Below, piece by piece: positions 36,203 through 45,768 of a stretch of 64,000 nt of DNA. Positions within the stretch are counted from its first letter, which is position 1. Each line of letters opens with the position of its first letter. The notes beneath the pieces were generated by a model that worked only from the letters and a program-made list of their open reading frames with translations, did no database searches and had not been told where the DNA came from. The translations under genes were made by a program, and so were the position numbers. This DNA comes from Phaeobacter sp. J2-8 (GTDB lineage Bacteria > Pseudomonadota > Alphaproteobacteria > Rhodobacterales > Rhodobacteraceae): the NCBI RefSeq assembly GCF_022867865.1, contig NZ_JALIEC010000004.1:62001-126000 (forward strand), written 5' to 3'.

Positions 36203-37714
36203 ATGGAACCCTTCCTTCTTGTCCTGCAATTCCTTGCGGACCCCTACAACCTGATGATCATCGCCGGCGGAACGCTGGTGGGCCTGATCGTCGGGGCGCT
36301 GCCGGGCCTCGGTTCGGTGATCCTGATTGCGCTCATGCTGCCCTTTGTGGTGCGCATGGACCCGACAACCGGCATCGCGCTCTGTGCCATTGTCTATTGC
36401 GCCACCACATACGGCGGGTCGATCACCGCGATCCTGATCAACACCCCCGGCACACCAGCCGCGGCCATGACCACCTTCGACGGCTATCCAATGGCCCAAA
36501 AGGGCGAGGCCGGCCGCGCGCTTGGCATCGCCACCTTCTCAAGCGCGATTGGTGGCATCCTCGGCATTCTGGTGATGATCGTGGCCACGCCCCTGCTGGC
36601 GCAGGTCGCCTATCACTTTGGACCGGCCGAATTCTTTGCGCTGGCGGTGTTTGGCATGTCGATGCTGGCCTCGATCAGCGGCAATTCGATGGTCAAGAAC
36701 TTCATCGGCGGGGCATTTGGTCTGATCCTGGCCACCGTGGGCACCGATCTGACCACGGGTGTCGAACGGTTCACCTTTGGCCAGCCTGACCTCTACGAAG
36801 GCATCGCCGTCGTCCAGATCATGATCGGCATTTTTGCCGGTGGTGAATTGCTGCGCCAGGCCACCCAGACCAAGGTCAAACGCGAACTTGTCGCCGACGG
36901 CGTGACAAAACTGCCCTCGCTTCAGGACTTCAAGGCGATCTGGAAAACCGTCTTGCGCGCCACCGGGATCGGCACCTTCATCGGCATCCTGCCCGCCGAG
37001 GGCGGCAAGGTTGCTGCCATGATCGCCTATAACGAGGAAATGCGCTGGTCCAAGAACAAGGATCAGTTCGGCAAAGGCGCAATCGAAGGTCTGGCCGCGC
37101 CAGAGGCCGCCAACAATGCCGCGACCGGCGGCACCATGGTGCCGACCCTTGCACTCGGCATTCCGGGCGGCGGGTCCACCGCGATCATCCTGACCGCGAT
37201 GCTGATCCTGGGCCTGCGCCCCGGTCCCGCGCTCTTTGCCGAACAACCCGACCTGCTGGCCGGGATCTTCGGTGCCATGCTGGGGGCCAATATCTGTTTC
37301 CTGATCTACGGCATGGTCGGCGCCAAATTCTTCAGCCGCATCACCCTGATCCCGACAACGATCCTGTGGCCCTGTGTGATCTGCCTTGCCGCGCTTGGCG
37401 CCTTCAGCCTGCAACAAAGCATGTTCGATGTCGGCGTGATGGTGTTCTTTGCCATTCTCGGCTTCTTCCTCAACCGGCACGGGTTTGCCCCCGCACCCAT
37501 CGTGATGGGCCTGATCCTGGGCGAACTGATCGAAACATCGCTGAAGCAAAGCTACCTGATCTATGACGGCAACCTCTGGGCGATCCTGCAACAGCCCATT
37601 GCGCTGGTGTTTCTTCTGCTCTCGGTGCTCGGGGTCTGTGGTCCGCTGATCGCCAAGGCAATCGGGGCCTATCGCGCCAATCAGGCCGCGCTGCTGACCG
37701 GCAACGACGAATAA
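36203..37714 (+). CDS. TTT transporter large permease (TctA family)
   Basis: 503 residues with about twelve membrane spans. TctA signatures: GALPGLGSVILIALMLPFVVRMDPTTGIAL near 30-60, TTYGGSITAILINTPGTPAAAMTTFDGYPMAQKGEAGRALG near 72-112, and a second GILPAEGGKVAAMIAYNEE near 255 followed by APEAANNAATGGTMVPTLALGIPGGGSTAIIL. It forms the secondary, ion-driven carboxylate channel. Intact, unlike the TctA of the second TTT system at 43735. Confidence 0.93.
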   Translation: MEPFLLVLQFLADPYNLMIIAGGTLVGLIVGALPGLGSVILIALMLPFVVRMDPTTGIALCAIVYCATTYGGSITAILINTPGTPAAAMTTFDGYPMAQKGEAGRALGIATFSSAIGGILGILVMIVATPLLAQVAYHFGPAEFFALAVFGMSMLASISGNSMVKNFIGGAFGLILATVGTDLTTGVERFTFGQPDLYEGIAVVQIMIGIFAGGELLRQATQTKVKRELVADGVTKLPSLQDFKAIWKTVLRATGIGTFIGILPAEGGKVAAMIAYNEEMRWSKNKDQFGKGAIEGLAAPEAANNAATGGTMVPTLALGIPGGGSTAIILTAMLILGLRPGPALFAEQPDLLAGIFGAMLGANICFLIYGMVGAKFFSRITLIPTTILWPCVICLAALGAFSLQQSMFDVGVMVFFAILGFFLNRHGFAPAPIVMGLILGELIETSLKQSYLIYDGNLWAILQQPIALVFLLLSVLGVCGPLIAKAIGAYRANQAALLTGNDE

Positions 37715-37718
37715 TTCC

Positions 37719-37741
37719 TGCGCCGCACCCCGTGCGGCGCA
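37719..37741 (+). other. Intra-operon hairpin between tctA- and pdxA-type genes
   Basis: Perfect 9-bp stem TGCGCCGCA (37719-37727) / TGCGGCGCA (37733-37741), loop CCCCG, starting 4 bases after the TctA stop. No T run, so probably an attenuating or RNA-stabilising stem between the transporter and enzyme halves of the operon. Confidence 0.5.
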
Positions 37742-37773
37742 AACCCCAAATTTCAGACGAAACGGACAGGCAG

Positions 37774-38805
37774 ATGACTGATCGACCCGTAATTTTCTCG
37801 ACCCTCGGTGATGCTGGCGGCGTCGGCCCCGAGCTGGTGGCACGCACGCTGGCCCATCCCGAGATCACCCAAGGCTGCAAACGTGTCATCGTCGGCCACC
37901 GCAAGGTGTTCGACATGGGCCGCGAGGTGGCCGGGATTGACGCCGACCTGCCGACATTCGACAGCTTTCAGGATGCGGTCGACAGCCCCGAACCGGTGGT
38001 CTTTCACCACTATGACAAGCTGGAATTCGGCGACATCGCTGTCGGCGTGACCTCGGCACAGGCCGGGTTGGCCGACTATCAGATCGGCTGTTACGCCGCT
38101 GATCTGTCAAAGGCGGGCATGCTCGACGCATTTGTCTGGGCGCCGGTCAACAAGGCCTCGATCCACAAGGCGGGTTATCATTACGAAGGCTACAAGGCCG
38201 GCATCGCCGATTACATGGGCTTTACCGAACGCTCGACCGAGATGAACACCATCGGCGACCTTTGGACCACCCGCGTCACCTCGCATATCCCGATTTCACA
38301 GATCGCGGGCGAGATCACCGAAGACGCCATCCTGTCGGTCCTGCGCTATTTTGACCGCGAGCTGCGCCGCTTTGGCTATGCCAACCCCAGGATCGCCGTT
38401 TCTGGTCTGAACCCGCACAACGGCGACGAAGGGGCTTTTGGCCGCGAAGAAATCGACATCATCGGCCCCGCCATCGAAAAGGCGAAAAAGCTGCAACTCA
38501 ATGTTTCGGGGCCTTACCCCGCCGACACGATCTTTTTGACGGTCAAGGAAGAGGGCCACATCGGCGTTCTGTCGATGTATCACGATCAATGCCAGATCGC
38601 GACCAAGCTGATGGGCTTCGATGATGGCGTGACCTACTTTGGCGGCATGCCCTTCATCCTCGCCACGCCGGCCCATGGCACCGCATTCGACATCGCAGGC
38701 AAGGGCGTCGCCCGTCCAAGCGCCATCATGCAGGCCCATGACCTTGCCCGCCGTGCCGCGCTGACGGCCCGTGGCCTCACCATCGACGAAGGGATTTCGG
38801 CATGA
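37774..38805 (+). CDS. PdxA-family 4-hydroxy-acid dehydrogenase (PdxA2-like)
   Basis: 343 residues, PdxA family: early LGDAGGVGPELVAR, WAPVNKASIHKAG, GLNPHNGDEGAFGREE (zinc-site region), SMYHDQ, and ATPAHGTAFDIAGKG near the C-terminus. True PdxA oxidises 4-phosphohydroxythreonine for pyridoxal phosphate; PdxA2 paralogues act on phosphorylated C4 sugar acids, and TphB acts on a carboxylated dihydrodiol. Here it sits between a carboxylate transporter and two sulfatases, with no adjacent sugar-acid kinase. A dedicated catabolic role is likelier than vitamin B6 synthesis. Its stop overlaps the next ATG (ATGA). Confidence 0.85.
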   Translation: MTDRPVIFSTLGDAGGVGPELVARTLAHPEITQGCKRVIVGHRKVFDMGREVAGIDADLPTFDSFQDAVDSPEPVVFHHYDKLEFGDIAVGVTSAQAGLADYQIGCYAADLSKAGMLDAFVWAPVNKASIHKAGYHYEGYKAGIADYMGFTERSTEMNTIGDLWTTRVTSHIPISQIAGEITEDAILSVLRYFDRELRRFGYANPRIAVSGLNPHNGDEGAFGREEIDIIGPAIEKAKKLQLNVSGPYPADTIFLTVKEEGHIGVLSMYHDQCQIATKLMGFDDGVTYFGGMPFILATPAHGTAFDIAGKGVARPSAIMQAHDLARRAALTARGLTIDEGISA

Positions 38806-40292
38806 GCGACAAACCAAATATCCTGTTCATTCAGGCCGACCAGCTGACCGCTTTTGTCCTGTCGATGTACCGCGACGATGCCCAGGCCAAGACGCCGAAC
38901 CTTGATGCGCTGGCGGCGGGCGGTGTGGTGATGGAAAACGCCTATTCCAACTCGCCGATCTGTTGCCCGGCGCGGGCCTCGCAATTCACCGGGCGTCAGG
39001 CCTCGACCCACGAGGTTTGGGGAAACGGTGCGGAATTCAGCTCTGAAATGCCCACAATGATGCATTTCCTGCGCTCGTCGGGCTATCGGGCGATCTGTGC
39101 GGGCAAATGCCACTTCATCGGCGCCGATCAATTGCACGGGTTCGACAAACGGCTGACCACTGACATGTATCCGGCCGGCTTTGACTGGACGATCCCATGG
39201 TCCTGGGGCCCGGTCCACCGCGAAGGCACATCGGTCAAAAAGCTTGCCGTCAGCGGCCTTTGCCGGACCAACAACCAGCTGCTTTATGATGCCGAGGTGC
39301 AGTTCCGCACATTGGAATTCTTCCGCCATGACGTGCTGGAAAACCACGATCAGCCGTGGTTCCTTCACGTATCTTACACCCAGCCGCACGAAGCCTATCA
39401 GTCGGTTCCCGAATTCTGGGAACGTTACGCAGACACCGGCATCGCCCTGCCCCGCATCCCCGAGGACGAGACGCCCCACCCCACGACCGAATGGCTGAAA
39501 ATCCACCACGGTATTGACCAGTTCCCGCCGGACGAAGACACCATCCGACTGTCACGGCGCGCCTATTACGCCATGATCTCGCATCTCGATGATTATGTCG
39601 GCGAATTGATTGCCGAGCTGAAGCACCTTGGCCTGTATGACGACACGGTCATTGTCTTTACCTCGGATCATGGCGACATGCTGGGCGAACGCGGGATGTG
39701 GTTCAAGCGCAGCTTCTATCAAGGCTCGTTGCAGGTGCCGATGATCTGGCACAACCCCAAACGGATCAAACCGGGCCGGGTTGCGGAATGCGTGACATTG
39801 GCGGACCTCTGCCCGACATTCGCCGAACTGGGCGGCGCAAAAGCGGCCTCCGACGAATTCGGCAGCGACCAAAGCGCCAGTTTCCTCGGCCTGTTGATGG
39901 ACACATCGGACAGCACCAAGGACGAGGCGATTGCCGAATATTACGGTCCCGGCGTCATTGAACCCTGGCTGGCAATCCGGCAGGGCGACTGGAAATATGT
40001 CTGGACCCGCAATGCGCCGGAACTTCTGTTCAACATGGCCAACGACCCCGACGAACAACACGATCTGTCCGCTGACCCGGCCCATGCCGACACCAAAGCG
40101 ACCCTGAAAGATCGCCTGTTGGGACGTTACGACGTCGAGGCCGTCACCCAGCGCGCCGCCCGGTTGAAGCAGACCCGCGTCTTCCTGCAAGAGGCGCTGT
40201 CGACAAACACCGGCTATCAATGGGATTACCAACCCTTCTTTGACGCATCGCAAAGCTATGTGCGCGGCGTCAACCGCCCGTCCACGGCATGA
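38802..40292 (+). CDS. Sulfatase, choline-sulfatase (BetC)-like, no signal peptide
   Basis: 496 residues. The formylglycine motif C-x-P-x-R is Cys54-Cys-Pro-Ala-Arg58 (SPICCPARAS), at the same position as in BetC. Other marks: QADQ metal site at 11-14, GKCHFIGADQLHGFDKRLTTD, TSDHGDMLGERGMWFK near 285, and a C-terminal tail YQWDYQPFFDASQSYVRG that matches the BetC tail. The protein begins directly with the sulfatase core (MSDKPNILFIQAD), so it should be cytosolic and needs formylglycine maturation. Substrate: choline sulfate by family resemblance, but the operon context (TTT importer, PdxA family) points to a sulfated acid. Confidence 0.88.
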   Translation: MSDKPNILFIQADQLTAFVLSMYRDDAQAKTPNLDALAAGGVVMENAYSNSPICCPARASQFTGRQASTHEVWGNGAEFSSEMPTMMHFLRSSGYRAICAGKCHFIGADQLHGFDKRLTTDMYPAGFDWTIPWSWGPVHREGTSVKKLAVSGLCRTNNQLLYDAEVQFRTLEFFRHDVLENHDQPWFLHVSYTQPHEAYQSVPEFWERYADTGIALPRIPEDETPHPTTEWLKIHHGIDQFPPDEDTIRLSRRAYYAMISHLDDYVGELIAELKHLGLYDDTVIVFTSDHGDMLGERGMWFKRSFYQGSLQVPMIWHNPKRIKPGRVAECVTLADLCPTFAELGGAKAASDEFGSDQSASFLGLLMDTSDSTKDEAIAEYYGPGVIEPWLAIRQGDWKYVWTRNAPELLFNMANDPDEQHDLSADPAHADTKATLKDRLLGRYDVEAVTQRAARLKQTRVFLQEALSTNTGYQWDYQPFFDASQSYVRGVNRPSTA

Positions 40293-40300
40293 GGCAAGAG

Positions 40301-41797
40301 ATGACCAAGAAACCCAATATCCTGATGATCTATGCCGATCAGATGCGCTATGATTGCGCATCTTTTTCCGGCAACCCCGACGTCAAGACACCGCATCTGG
40401 ACCGGCTGGCGATGGAGGGCGTCTGCTTTGACGAGGCCTTTACCTCTTATCCGCTGTGCACGCCGTTCCGCGCCTCGCTTCTGACCGGCAAATATGCGCA
40501 TCAGGCAGGCCTCTATTCCAACCATTTTCCGATCAACACAGATCAACCCTCGCTCGCCCCGATCCTGAACGATCAGGGTTATAAATCGGGCTATATCGGC
40601 AAATGGCATCTTTTTGGCGGGCCAAAACCCGGGTTCGTGCCGCCGGGGCCGGATCGGATGGGGTTTGACCATTTCGTCGGCTACAATCGCGGCCATTACT
40701 ACATGGATGCGATATTCTATCGTGACACGGATCAGCCCTATCGCTGCAAACGCTACGAGCCGGATTTCCAGACCGATCACACCATCGAATTCATGGAAAG
40801 CGCCCGTGCGTCGGATGACCCGTTCTTTGCCTATGTCTGCTTTGGCCCGCCGCATTTCCCGATGGACATGCCGGACAACTGGCGGAACATGTACGACCCG
40901 GAAAAGATCACATTGCCCAAGGGCACGCCCAACCCCGAACTGCAAAAGCGCCGCGCACAGGAACGCACCGCGCTGGATTTCGACGGCGACGCCAATTTCG
41001 GCGAACTGTCCAAGACCGACAAGGTTACAGGACAAGACCCCGAGATCGAGTCCGAGGCGCAGATCCGCAAATTCGTGGCCGAGTATTACGGCATGATCTC
41101 CAACGTCGATTACAACGTCGGGCGCATGTTGAACTGGCTGGATGCCCAAGGTCTGGCAGAGGATACAATTGTTATCTTCTTCTCGGATCACGGCGACATG
41201 CTGGGCCAGCACGGATCCTATTGCGGGATCAAGCGGCAGGCCTATCGCGCCTCGGCGCATGTGCCGCTTCTGATCCGCTATCCCGACCGCTTCGCCGCGG
41301 GCAAGCGGGTAAGCTCGCTGATCGACGTGGGTGTGGACACCATGCCGACGCTGCTGGAAACCTGCGGTGCCGAGGTGCCAGAGGGCGTGCAGGGCAGCAG
41401 CTACCTCTCGCTGCTCGAAGGGGCGGGTGATGACCCGATCCGCGATCATGTGCAATTCGAGTTGATGAAAGCCGATTTCGGCGGCCGCAGCGAACGCCAT
41501 GTCAAACCGGAACGCGGCATTCGCACCAAGGACTGGCTCTATGTCCGCAAGCAGGATCGCCCGCTGTATCTCTTCGACCAGAATGCCGACCCGGACGAGG
41601 TGGTGAACCTTGTCAACAACCCGGCCTATGCCGAGGTTCAGGCCGAACTGGACGCCCGCGTACTCGCCAACATGCAGGACACCGGTGATGCATGGGATCT
41701 GGAAATGGATTTCCCCTCTCCGGGCTACATGTCCCATTCCGAGGGCAAGACGTTTCTTGAAAACGTCGTGAAACCCGCCGCGATCGAAGTGCCCTGA
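40301..41797 (+). CDS. Sulfatase (formylglycine type), no signal peptide
   Basis: 498 residues. MTKKPNILMIYADQMRYD gives the first metal-site acid; the formylglycine motif is Cys53-Thr-Pro-Phe-Arg (YPLCTPFRAS); GYIGKWHLFGG and FFSDHGDMLGQHGSYCGIKRQAYRAS complete the site. I prefer ATG 40301 (GAGG six bases upstream) to ATG 40289, which overlaps the previous stop. No signal peptide, so it is predicted to act in the cytosol. It differs clearly from the preceding BetC-like enzyme (no BetC tail), so the pair may remove two different sulfate esters or act on two related substrates. Confidence 0.88.
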   Translation: MTKKPNILMIYADQMRYDCASFSGNPDVKTPHLDRLAMEGVCFDEAFTSYPLCTPFRASLLTGKYAHQAGLYSNHFPINTDQPSLAPILNDQGYKSGYIGKWHLFGGPKPGFVPPGPDRMGFDHFVGYNRGHYYMDAIFYRDTDQPYRCKRYEPDFQTDHTIEFMESARASDDPFFAYVCFGPPHFPMDMPDNWRNMYDPEKITLPKGTPNPELQKRRAQERTALDFDGDANFGELSKTDKVTGQDPEIESEAQIRKFVAEYYGMISNVDYNVGRMLNWLDAQGLAEDTIVIFFSDHGDMLGQHGSYCGIKRQAYRASAHVPLLIRYPDRFAAGKRVSSLIDVGVDTMPTLLETCGAEVPEGVQGSSYLSLLEGAGDDPIRDHVQFELMKADFGGRSERHVKPERGIRTKDWLYVRKQDRPLYLFDQNADPDEVVNLVNNPAYAEVQAELDARVLANMQDTGDAWDLEMDFPSPGYMSHSEGKTFLENVVKPAAIEVP

Positions 41798-41836
41798 TCC
41801 CCCCCAATGCGCGGCATGACCCGTGTGCGAGAGCCG

Positions 41837-43614
41837 ATGTCCAACCTGACCGACTACCTGTCACCGCGCCGCCCATGGTTTGGCGCGGTGTCCCGGAAAT
41901 CCACCCTCGCCGATGCGGCGGCGGGGTTCACCAATGCGGCCATTGTCCTGCCCCAGGGCGTGGCCTTTGCCATCATCGCGGGCCTGCCGCCCGCCTATGG
42001 GTTGTTTACCGCGATGATCCCGCCGGTGATCGCGGCGTTTTTCGGATCGTCGCGCGTCATGGTGTCGGGGCCGACCACGGCAATTTCGGCGGTGCTGTTT
42101 GCCTCGCTGTCGCAATTCGCCCCCGCCGGCACGCCGGCCTATATCGAAATGGCGCTGGCGTTGACGGTCATGGTCGGCCTTGTCCAGCTGGCCGCCGGAT
42201 TGGCGCGGCTGGGGGCCTTGATCACCTTTGTCTCGCACTCGGTCATCGTCGGTTTTACCGCCGCCGCGGCCCTCTTAATCGCGGCATCCCAGCTGGCCCC
42301 GGCGCTGGGGCTTTCGGTCGAACGGGGCGGCGGCGTTGTCGAGCGTGTGTTGCGCGTCGCCGAAGCGGCGGACCAGACCAATTGGCGCGCGGTCTTGCTG
42401 TCGGTCGCGACGCTGGTGGTGCTGATCCTTGTTTCAAAACTAAGCCGCCGCTTGCCGCATTACCTGATCGCGCTGGTCGCAGGGTCGCTGATCGGTCTGG
42501 CCCTGGGCGCAGAGGCCAGCGGGATCGCGATGTTCGCCCCCCTGCCCTCGGTCACGCCCAATTTCCATTTGCCGGATTTCGCCGGTGTCCCGCTGGCCGA
42601 ACTTGCCCCGGCGGCCATGGCCATCGCCTTTATCGCGCTGCTCGAAGCGGTGTCGATTGGCCGCGATTTTGCCCACCGCCGCAACGAAAAATACGACTAA
42701 ATCAGGAAATCGTCGGCCAGGGCCTGTCAAACATGATTGGCGGCTTCTTTCAGTGTTACGCCGGATCGGGGTCGTTCACGCGCTCGGCGCTCAACGCCGA
42801 AAGCGGGGCCAGAACGCCGCTTGCCGCCATGTTTGCCGCCCTGTTCCTGCTGGCGCTGCTGCTTTTGCTGGCGCCCTTCATCGCCTATATCCCGGTGCCG
42901 GTCATGGCCGGAACCATCCTCTTTGTGGCCTGGCGTCTGGTGGATTTCGCCGAGATCCGACACATCCTTGATGCCCGCACCAGCGACACGGTTGTGCTCT
43001 GCCTGACCTTTCTGGCCGGGATCGCGGTCGAGCTGGAATTCGCCATTGTCGTCGGCGTCGTCACCTCGCTTTTTGCGTTTCTGCGCAAAAGCGCCTCGCC
43101 GCTGGTCGCCGTCCTGGCCCCGGCCATCACCGACGGGCGCAGAACCCTGCGCGGGGCCAAGCGATACAACCTGCCGCAATGTCCACAGATCGCCGTTCTC
43201 AGGATCGAAGGTCCGATCTACTTTGCCTCGGTCGAGGCCATCGCAAAGCGCATCGAGACAATCGAGGCCCAATTCGGGACGCGGGCACGGATTGTCCTTT
43301 ATCTGCGCGGCGTCGGCTCCATCGACCTGTCCGGCGCGGATTTCCTGATAAAGCTGATCCGCAGCGCCCGCAAATCCGGCGGCGACGTGCATATCGTGGC
43401 AACCTACAAGGGCGTTTTGTCAACGCTGCGCCGCGCCCATGTGCTGGACATCCTGGGCGAAGCCAATCTGCACCTCAGCAAGGGCCAGGCCATCGCCCGC
43501 ATCACAGCCCAGGCCGATGGCGACATTTGCCGCACCTGCCAATTGCGCGTGTTCGAGGAATGCAAACATTTGCCGCACCCGGAACAGGCGACAGAAGGCG
43601 GCAAAGGGTCGTGA
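41837..43614 (+). pseudogene. SulP-family anion transporter with STAS domain, frameshifted
   Basis: The first frame has the SulP core (DAAAGFTNAAIVLPQGVAFAIIAGLPPAYGLFTAMIPPVIAAFFGSSRVMVSGPTTAISAVL) to RRNEKYD and a stop at 42698-42700. One base is missing there: restoring it gives [35 protein letters not shown] in the next frame, then more membrane spans and a C-terminal STAS domain (RIEGPIYFASVEAIAKRIETIE, SIDLSGADFLIKLI) to 43614. Repaired length is about 592 residues. SulP proteins move sulfate, bicarbonate or dicarboxylates. Last gene after two sulfatases, it probably moves the released sulfate. Confidence 0.83.
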
Positions 43615-43680
43615 CTACACGGCCAACACCGCTGTGATACGTTCAAAAGTCTCCGACATGCGCCCTGCATAAAAATGCAA

Positions 43681-43708
43681 ATGGGAACGGCTTTGCGACC
43701 GTTCCCAT
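43681..43708. terminator. Bidirectional terminator between convergent operons
   Basis: Ten-base-pair perfect stem ATGGGAACGG (43681-43690) / CCGTTCCCAT (43699-43708) with an eight-base loop. An A-rich stretch lies on its left (TGCATAAAAATGCAAA), which becomes a T tract for minus-strand transcripts. It lies between the convergent SulP and TctA genes. Confidence 0.7.
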
Positions 43709-43734
43709 CTTCGTCTCTGACAAATCCCGTCGGC

Positions 43735-45236
43735 CTACTGGTCTTCGACCTTGCCCATCCGTTTGCGCGCCACCGCCATGATCGGCCCGCCCGCGATGCT
43801 CAGGAACAGCGCCACATAGATGATGACCGCAATCCAGCTTTCAAAGAACCCGATCAACGTCCCATCAGCCAAAAGATAGGACTGGCGAAACGACCGCTCC
43901 AGAATCGGACCAAGGACAAAACCGATGGTAAAGGGCGCCACGGCAAAGTTCAGCTTGCGCAGGATATAGCCGAACACCCCGACCGCGATCAAAACCCAGA
44001 CGCCAAAGAGGTCATTCTTTACGCTGTAGACCCCGACAAGACACAAAAGCATCACCGTCGGCACGATGATATGCAACGGGATCATGATGATCCGCGCGGC
44101 CATGCGAATTGTGAAAAGCCCCACAAAGATCAGCACAATGTTGATAAGAAACAGGCCGACAAAGATCGCATACATCAAATCCGGCGCTTCACTGAACAGC
44201 CGCGGTCCCGGCGCAAGGCCCTGGATCAACAGCGCGCCAAGCAGGATCGCCGCCGCCGGGCTTCCCGGCACGCCAAGCGTCAGCGTGGGGATCAAGGCAC
44301 CGCCAACCGTCGCATTGTTCGCGGCTTCGGGGGCCACGACGCCCTCGGGGATGCCGGTGCCGAACAGCTCTGGATGTTTCGATTTCCGCTTCGCCTCGGC
44401 ATAGCCGAAAAAGGCACCAATGGCCGCCCCTTCCCCCGGCAGAATGCCAATCACCGTGCCAACGATGGACGACCGCGCCAGCGTGGCGCGCAGATCCTTC
44501 AACACCTTGAACGACGGAAAACTGGCGGCAAGGCTGGCCTTGTCGAACACCGGCGGATCCGTCTTGCGCTGTGCGTTCAGCAACAGTTCGGAAATCGCGA
44601 ACACCCCGACCAGAACGGACACAAACGGCAGGCCCTCATAGAGGTTGTAACTGCCGAACAGATAGCGCTCTGCGCCGTTCAATTCGTCGATGCCCCAGGT
44701 CGTCAGCCACACCCCCATGCCCGCCGCCATCAGCCCCTTGACCGTACTTCGCCCAGCCACACGGACCACAACGATGATCCCGAAGACCGAAATCGCAAAG
44801 AACTCTCTCGGGCCGAATTTGATGGCGATGCTGGCCAGCAACGGGGCCGACAGCGCCAGCACCACGGTGGAAAACAACCCGCCAATGACCGAAGCCGTCA
44901 GCGACAGGCCCAATGCCTCGCCGCCGCGGCGGCCTTGAACATGCGATGGCCGTCTTCCACCGCCGCCGCCGCCGCCCCGGTGCCGGGAATGCCCAGCGTG
45001 ATGGCCGAAACCGACCCGCCGTACATCGCCGCCGAATAGATCGCGAGCAAAAGAACAAAGGCCGGGGCCGCCTCCATATAGAGCGTGAATGGCAGCGCGA
45101 TGGTGATCGCGATCGGCGCGCCAAGACCGGGCAGAATGCCGATGATCGTGCCCAGAAAAACGCCAAGAACAAGAAGCGCCAGCACAAATGGATCGGCAAT
45201 CTGCGTCAGCGCGGTTAAGAATGCATCAAATCCCAT
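43735..45236 (-). pseudogene. TTT transporter large permease (TctA family), second system, frameshifted
   Basis: Reading begins at 45236 with MGFDAFLTALTQIADPFVL and the TctA motifs GILPGLGAPIAITIALPFTLYMEAAPAFVLLLAIYSAAMYGGSVSAITLGIPGTGAAAAAVEDGHRMFKA. One base is missing in the GC-rich stretch 44919-44934; the next frame continues GEALGLSLTASVIGGLFSTVVLALSAPLLAS to the stop at 43735, with the second GILPGEGAAIGAFFGYAEAKR and APEAANNATVGGALIPTLTLGVPGSPAAAILL. Repaired length is 500 residues. Last gene of the minus-strand tctC-tctB-tctA set. Confidence 0.83.
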
Positions 45237-45239
45237 AGG

Positions 45240-45692
45240 TCACAACGGCGTCCCGACGCCAAAGTTGAAGGCCGCCCAGACAAGGGGTCCAAAAGCGGCG
45301 AGGAAGATATAGGCGACCGGCGAACGCACCTGCATGATCGCCGCAATGCCAAGAAGCAGGACAACCGACATCGGGATGAACCCGATCCAGTCCCACAAGA
45401 AAACGCAGATCAACAAAAGCGCGACAATTGATATGACGCGCATCGCCACGGCGGGCCGGAAATCAAACGGCCTGTCGGCGTCCCCTTCGGGATCGCCGCG
45501 CAGGAAGTTGACGATATTGATAAGCGCACAAAGCGCGGTAAACCCCAGCATCATCAGCGGAAAAACCTCGGTCGGAACCTGCGCACCGGCCAATGCGCCG
45601 GGGTTTTCGAATTGCAACGCCATCTGTGCGAACACGATGCAGGCGATGATCACCACAAGGCTGAAGCCGATATTGGCAGCGCGATTGGTCAT
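45240..45692 (-). CDS. TTT transporter small membrane subunit (TctB family), second system
   Basis: 150 residues with four hydrophobic segments (about 8-25, 45-65, 84-103, 106-145). Start at ATG 45692 (MTNRAANIGFSLVVIIACIVFAQMALQ), with GAGG upstream. Three bases before the large-subunit gene. Confidence 0.85.
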   Translation of the reverse strand: MTNRAANIGFSLVVIIACIVFAQMALQFENPGALAGAQVPTEVFPLMMLGFTALCALINIVNFLRGDPEGDADRPFDFRPAVAMRVISIVALLLICVFLWDWIGFIPMSVVLLLGIAAIMQVRSPVAYIFLAAFGPLVWAAFNFGVGTPL

Positions 45693-45768
45693 GATGTACC
45701 TCGTTGAAAAAATGTGACCCCACGCCCGTCGGGATGCCCGCAGGCCCGGGGCCACCAGGGAGGTTCGT

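Noticed and set aside
36539-37843. 434-codon minus-strand frame opposite TctA
   Set aside because: An antisense shadow without recognisable domains, rich in Gln, His and Gly.
40256-41737. 493-codon minus-strand frame opposite the second sulfatase
   Set aside because: An antisense shadow; the sulfatase frame carries all active-site motifs.
41837-43614. Programmed frameshifting as an explanation for the broken genes
   Set aside because: Most shift sites have no slippery heptamer followed by a stem or pseudoknot, the shifts go in both directions, and the affected genes belong to families never known to use recoding.
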